Shown here: piece after piece, positions 60,701 through 64,000 of the stretch
Position numbering within the stretch: the first letter of the stretch is position 1
How the letters are laid out: each line of letters opens with the position of its first letter
DNA from: Cytophagales bacterium
GTDB lineage: Bacteria; Bacteroidota; Bacteroidia; Cytophagales; Cyclobacteriaceae
DNA length: 64,000 nucleotides
Assembly (NCBI GenBank): GCA_033344775.1
Contig: JAWPMT010000001.1
Location: 868,001-932,000, forward strand
Direction of reading: 5' to 3'
The notes under the pieces: generated by a model
Database searches by the model: none
Told to the model about the DNA's origin: nothing
What the model saw: the letters and a program-made list of their open reading frames with translations, nothing else
Translations under genes and position numbers: made by a program

Positions 60701-62170
60701 GTATTGGGAGCCAACAAATCCGTGGCACATCCATTGAATACCTTTATGCCACTGCGAACCGGAAGCCTGAATTTGATGAATGTACGTATCATTGACACGT
60801 TTGGTCAATACAAGGATGTCAATAATCTGGAAGCACTGATCATTCCCGAATCGATGCGCTTCGACAGTTCTGAAGGTTACGGACATTTCTACCTACCCCC
60901 GGCAATTTCGCAGCCAGCACGACTCAATTTTAGATGGCTGGCAGCCGATAATGGAGAACAGGAAGTCAACAGCGCACAAAGCAGCAATCCGATCTGTGGA
61001 TGGGTGGTAGCTAATTTCATGGACTTGTCCATCATGGTGTACGATCAAAATGGATACAGTCTTGGCTACATCGATAAAAATGCCTTCTGGCAGCCTACAC
61101 CAGGCGACAGCACTCCATTGGACCCAAGGTTCATTGAAAACAAGTATCTGAAAAATGTAGTCCGGCAACTCTCCATCACTGATGGTGAAAGTAACGAAGC
61201 AAAAGCACAATACATTTTGGATTTCATCAACATGATGAATGAAGCACTGACCAACATCACCCCAGCCAACGCTGCGCAGCTAACCGGAACTGCCATATTG
61301 ATGGGAAGACCGATTGCTGTTGTTCGTACTTTTCTTGATCTGGAAGTGAAAGGCAACCTGGCAAACAATCAAAGTTGGAATGCCTTCCGTGCTGATCTTA
61401 ATGCATCAAAAAGAACCACCAATGATTTTGAAAAGGTGCTTTTCCCACTCCGAGTAGGTGACAGGAGTCAACTGAATGATGGTCTAGTGGGCTACTGGAA
61501 GGAAGATGAAACCAACCAATTATCTTCTGCATTTTACACGACGATTGCTTCCGGTGTAGTAACCAATGCTGATATTGTTGCTTTCGAAGATGCTCGTACA
61601 CATTTGCAACAGTCCATTGATGCAGAAGGTCAGAACCTAACCATGTTGGTCGACCCGAATGGAAGTGTACATGCGCACTCTGGTGTCTTACCCACCAAAA
61701 GCATTGCCATTCCTTCCAGCAAATTTGCGAAGGCCATTCAGAACATCAACATTACTTTCCTGTCGACACCCATCATCACTCCCAGGGATTTGGTGGCTGT
61801 TTCGCTGCCTAATGAAGCAGGTTTCAACTGGTCGTGGGTAGCCAAACATGGGCAAACATGGAAAACCGTGGATGCTGTCGGGTCAGTAACCATCAATGAT
61901 TTTACCATAAGGTTCAATAATGGCCTGGAAATATGGGATGCTTTAGTGAGCAATAACTGGATCAGTACCCAGGACAATGCCACAGCACAGGTCATTGCTG
62001 AAAATCAACGTCTTACGACGGACCTTGGGGGCACTTTCAGTACCCAGCTCGTTGAGATCCAAAAAATACTGACCGCTGCCAAGATCAACCCATTCAGCTA
62101 TGACGGGACTTTTAAAAACCCCGTGGAAGCCATTGAAGGATGGCTCAAACTAACACCACAAAAATCATAA
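57704..62170 (+). CDS. 1488-residue leaderless protein with a LamG-like segment
   Basis: No signal peptide and no membrane helix in 1488 residues. Recognisable marks: G-I-H-L-H-W-A-M-P-D-G-L-T near residue 68; a concanavalin/LamG-like beta sandwich at about 552-686 (L-Q-F-S-G-R-N-F-L-T-Y, G-I-S-F-W-T-K-I, W-I-H-I-Y-L-E, F-R-L-F-N-S-P-L-S-E-D-D-I); and R-H-G-Y-D-G-R-Q-H-E-E-D-L near 725. The rest is not assignable. It is followed 57 bases later by a tail-collar fibre protein, so it may belong to a particle or surface assembly. Alternative: a large enzyme with carbohydrate binding. Confidence 0.85.
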   Translation: MSSTLLVPLQIDALCLEKDQLAIEASADFSRLPFQKDGADQNPNSLNISDTVLSNEFQNLNFTLKKGIHLHWAMPDGLTMGVQDTNKKIVYPQIPNRWLITKYINEKQEGQWIVESDYLHPQNASNDYGSVSYPIDLKNYTAQVIASEIEETPYQPYRFIGRQVPYVDWNEEESVDRLKGLTVAGYGTPSFAAFYPNCYSILGFQEDTDTTPDALNNTEYTVVGWYSDTSNDPLNKLIRDNSGKTIGEFRELIKGTFNWEIPEDADAAPENMVCFGHLSFNANTRSFESTRTTDVELAIGNSGKEALSAYMATKFHPDKKKVAEEQLMAIQLSNMVNTTGTDVGPAFRQAFHDDQFASKNGQTVWVVTLQSNTNNTTDKSSQNNKDENIQLPPNLTHQLNDLNLSQAAFEQSSNRIEGLRHSLFSDWYKYMVSAYPASDEVGAYPDMNLIRYYIEQKSIPELENLIEETGTLFVEKDKSTGIITSLKGEGVDTVAARVSGYFAGLKTLVDSYNTGEPEATYFTALCNQGAIPSDVTSDAGITWVPNTPITDQCLQFSGRNFLTYNISEGCRGISFWTKIIGQQNHDAVFFNLEEVDNSSIGVSGFGTFWNRVSINGVVINPEINKDWGSFPKDQWIHIYLESATHFNGNLYLLSSDGTQQFTRGNLTSFRLFNSPLSEDDIYTDRNIFQKNQAVIRQQPGPRYYQTKEPVLLLSGDDVKPSLRHGYDGRQHEEDLMVCNIDSTLVLPLTKAGIESSTILDDIRNKKPGNDTELMGYQSWEEMPWNPFMFEWETANYPLLKENASTASEESTSGSDALIASGGNYPISFIEDNFIQEMNKEQLALNDNATVSGDPQIYKGYTIITNQAQLLLQAQVIVFLNKQRTNDFIAQFGITIETEEQQTSFNDWIADKPKLSESNFEEYTDWIDSLPEYLYTDTPNNIIRQAIGAYTEVTQLNVQSQALGGFNQALLMFNQALQLPISDALGYDNAKEFAEKVADLVLGANKSVAHPLNTFMPLRTGSLNLMNVRIIDTFGQYKDVNNLEALIIPESMRFDSSEGYGHFYLPPAISQPARLNFRWLAADNGEQEVNSAQSSNPICGWVVANFMDLSIMVYDQNGYSLGYIDKNAFWQPTPGDSTPLDPRFIENKYLKNVVRQLSITDGESNEAKAQYILDFINMMNEALTNITPANAAQLTGTAILMGRPIAVVRTFLDLEVKGNLANNQSWNAFRADLNASKRTTNDFEKVLFPLRVGDRSQLNDGLVGYWKEDETNQLSSAFYTTIASGVVTNADIVAFEDARTHLQQSIDAEGQNLTMLVDPNGSVHAHSGVLPTKSIAIPSSKFAKAIQNINITFLSTPIITPRDLVAVSLPNEAGFNWSWVAKHGQTWKTVDAVGSVTINDFTIRFNNGLEIWDALVSNNWISTQDNATAQVIAENQRLTTDLGGTFSTQLVEIQKILTAAKINPFSYDGTFKNPVEAIEGWLKLTPQKS

Positions 62171-62227
62171 GAAATTGAAATCGCTTACAAATTATATCAT
62201 TCCGAAACCCTCTAAATTTTTAAGACC

Positions 62228-63931
62228 ATGAGCTTGCAAAATGATTACACCAAAAGTTATCCGTTGGACGTACGGCTGCTCAATCAGGACCATGAAAGCG
62301 TCTTATACATTTCCAATGACCCACAGAACGTAAGCATAACGATCACCAACGTTTCGGATGAAGCCATACAATTTAATTCACCTGAATCAAGCACATCTGC
62401 CGATGACTTTCATCAAATTTTGGTCACATTTAAGCCCGATATCATTGACCCCACGAATGACATTACCGTAAGTTCTGACCACAGTTGGGCAATGGGTAAG
62501 GCCAAGGTAGCCACTAATGGAAGTATCATAGTTGCTTTCCAATTGAGTGAAGTTTTGGTCTTACAACCCGCAGAACAAACCACCATTGCCCTGGCTAACT
62601 TAAAAGCCAACGCAAGTTCCGGAGCTCGCGTAACGCAAGTTCAGGTCAACGTGGATGAGATCAGTTTCACTTCTGATACCAATAAACTGATCCCCTATAC
62701 ACTTACTACGCAACTGAGCATCATTAACCAGCGAGGTAAAAAGAACATTCCACTTCATTTTGGATTTGCAGGATCCAATACGATATTGAATGATGGTGTA
62801 TCGGCAAGTAAGCTAACGCTACAAATCACTAACATCGCTACGATCAATTCACTCAATCCTGACTTATCCGAAATCACATTCAATTGCGATAGCGAATCCA
62901 ATAGTCAATCCTACTTCACGATCAGTTTCTTGGCTTCCGATGATAAGAATACGGAGAATGCCCTAGCCGATGCCAGCGATATATCAGGAATCATTGTAAC
63001 CGATCTTAATAAGTCGTGGAGCACGAATGAGGATGTTCAAGGGAGCAATGCAGATTGGATTTTGACTCCAAGTTCGGTATTACCTCCCATGAAAAGTGGG
63101 GAATCAATAGATCTTGACATCAGCAACATCATTAGCAGTGCGGGAACCGGCCTCACCTACATGAAAGTCAGTTACTTCAACATTCCAGGCTACTGGGATG
63201 GAGATGTAATGGTTCCTATTATGAAGCAACCTTTAGTAATGCGAAGCCTTCCATACGACTCGAGTGGAAATAAAGGAAGTGTTGTTGGCATTGGAATGAT
63301 GCCGAAAACGGAATCAACCGTAACTGTTGATGATAATCCCAGTAATACTGGAAATTTAATTGTGGAAGGAAACGTTCAGGTGAATGGAAGGATAGCGGAC
63401 ACTTCCGGAGGAACTGTACCAGCTGGTGCGATTATCATGTGGTCGGGACCATCCGATCAGATTCCCGATGGATGGGCGTTGTGTAATGGTGAAAATAAAA
63501 CACCAAATTTGACGGATCGTTTTGTTATGGGCTCTGGAACATATGTATCCCATGCCGAGGGTGGTAGGAATAAGATCACATTATCCGAAGACCAACTCCC
63601 GAAACATAAACATGACGTAACCATTCCTGAAAGTGGGGCTCATAAGCATCGACTGTATGTAGATTCAGGATCAGGTGGGAATTCGTCATATGATCCAATT
63701 GACTATAATATCCTAACTGTGGAACAATATGGAAAATACGAACCAGATCATCGTGCCATTGTTGACGCAGATATAAGCGCACATACACATGAGGTAGAAG
63801 AGAATTTCAAGGGTAGCAACGCAGAAATTGACATTACTCCTCCATTCTATACCCTCTGCTTTATCATCAAATTGGATAGTTTGACCGGTAAGATTCCCAC
63901 GTTTACGCCAACACCATCAACAGAAGCATAA
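62228..63931 (+). CDS. Tail-fibre-like protein with phage tail-collar domain
   Basis: 567 residues, no signal peptide. Residues about 1-370 form a beta-rich region with no recognised family. At about 385-395 is a G-N-L-I-V-E-G-N-V-Q-V-N-G-R linker as seen in fibre shafts. Residues about 397-555 are a tail-collar domain: P-A-G-A-I-I-M-W-S-G, I-P-D-G-W-A-L-C-N-G, T-P-N-L-T-D-R-F-V-M-G, H-K-H-D-V, H-T-H-E-V and the ending P-P-F-Y-T-L-C-F-I-I-K-L. Such domains sit at receptor-binding tips of phage tails and related particles. No tail sheath, tube or baseplate gene is inside the window. Confidence 0.88.
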   Translation: MSLQNDYTKSYPLDVRLLNQDHESVLYISNDPQNVSITITNVSDEAIQFNSPESSTSADDFHQILVTFKPDIIDPTNDITVSSDHSWAMGKAKVATNGSIIVAFQLSEVLVLQPAEQTTIALANLKANASSGARVTQVQVNVDEISFTSDTNKLIPYTLTTQLSIINQRGKKNIPLHFGFAGSNTILNDGVSASKLTLQITNIATINSLNPDLSEITFNCDSESNSQSYFTISFLASDDKNTENALADASDISGIIVTDLNKSWSTNEDVQGSNADWILTPSSVLPPMKSGESIDLDISNIISSAGTGLTYMKVSYFNIPGYWDGDVMVPIMKQPLVMRSLPYDSSGNKGSVVGIGMMPKTESTVTVDDNPSNTGNLIVEGNVQVNGRIADTSGGTVPAGAIIMWSGPSDQIPDGWALCNGENKTPNLTDRFVMGSGTYVSHAEGGRNKITLSEDQLPKHKHDVTIPESGAHKHRLYVDSGSGGNSSYDPIDYNILTVEQYGKYEPDHRAIVDADISAHTHEVEENFKGSNAEIDITPPFYTLCFIIKLDSLTGKIPTFTPTPSTEA

Positions 63932-63935
63932 CGCC

Positions 63936-64000
63936 ATGTTATCCAATCTCATTAATATAATCAATGATGCAAGTGGAGATGGCACGCTGGTATTGGACAC
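63936..64000 (+). CDS. Start of another gene, cut by the window end
   Basis: An ATG at 63936, five bases after the previous stop, opens a frame M-L-S-N-L-I-N-I-I-N-D-A-S-G-D-G-T-L-V-L-D-T that runs off the window. Tight spacing suggests the same operon as the fibre gene. Product unknown. Confidence 0.65.
   Translation, partial: MLSNLINIINDASGDGTLVLD

Noticed and set aside
57704-63931. A complete prophage or contractile injection system
   Set aside because: Only a fibre-like and a lectin-like gene are visible. No sheath, tube, baseplate, capsid, terminase, integrase or AAA+ gene is in the window, so I report a possibility and not a call.
1-64000. CRISPR array
   Set aside because: No set of regularly spaced identical repeats of 25-40 bases with unique spacers exists; the 42-bp units at 416-541 are contiguous and degenerate.

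Overview
The window looks like chromosomal DNA of a marine or soil Bacteroidota of the Cytophagales type. The evidence is DUF4249 lipoproteins, type IX secretion (T9SS) sorting domains on secreted enzymes, a LytS/LytTR pair, an OmpA protein with a repetitive N-terminal half, a Thermus-type isocitrate dehydrogenase of about 480 residues, and mostly weak or absent Shine-Dalgarno sites. I saw no rRNA, tRNA, CRISPR array or complete insertion sequence. Genus-level assignment is not possible from sequence alone.

Layout. 1-5.0 kb: the end of an unknown gene, a repeat-bearing intergenic region, and a minus-strand operon of an AraC regulator, a diheme cytochrome c and the IorA/IorB-type molybdenum hydroxylase. 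5.0-11.7 kb: a long AT-rich leader followed by gltB-gltD (glutamate synthase). 11.7-14.2 kb: a TIR-like (ThsB-type) gene broken by one in-frame stop codon, then an ECF sigma factor with three tiny membrane or His-rich proteins. 14.2-20.1 kb: DUF5996, a glyoxalase-like protein, a membrane-bound class III nucleotide cyclase, a tandem pair of DUF4249 lipoproteins and a small conserved protein. 20.4-32.4 kb: a long minus-strand block (holA, TPR protein, outer-membrane barrel, SPOR protein, ExbB/ExbD/TonB, folC, trmB, two FKBP lipoproteins). 32.5-36.3 kb: a redoxin fused to a cold-shock-like domain, OmpA, and a GPH-family sugar symporter. 36.4-40.0 kb: PadR regulator, orphan FtsX/MacB-like permease and a MORN-like protein. 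40.1-47.4 kb: a small C2-like protein, isocitrate dehydrogenase, GNAT acetyltransferase, secreted cyanophycinase-like peptidase, NTF2-like and DOMON proteins, a MITE-like element, and a LytS/LytTR two-component system. 47.4-56.5 kb: roadblock-like protein, Mrp and NifU Fe-S assembly factors, a secreted M43 metalloprotease, and a giant AsmA-like protein. 56.7-64.0 kb: a lipoprotein, a 1488-residue protein with a lectin-like (LamG) segment, a tail-collar fibre protein and the start of another gene.

Functional themes. Envelope biology dominates: the 23.3-31.3 kb block has the parts of a Tol-Pal-like or Ton-like trans-envelope machine, and AsmA, OmpA, the FKBPs, the permease and the DUF4249 proteins all act at the envelope. 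Nitrogen and carbon metabolism are represented by gltBD and icd.

The most unusual items are the interrupted ThsB-like TIR gene, the redoxin-cold-shock fusion, the PadR/orphan-permease unit with two dyad operator candidates, the sigma factor with His-rich mini-proteins, and the leaderless LamG plus tail-collar pair at the right edge, which runs off the window and could belong to an undescribed surface or particle system.
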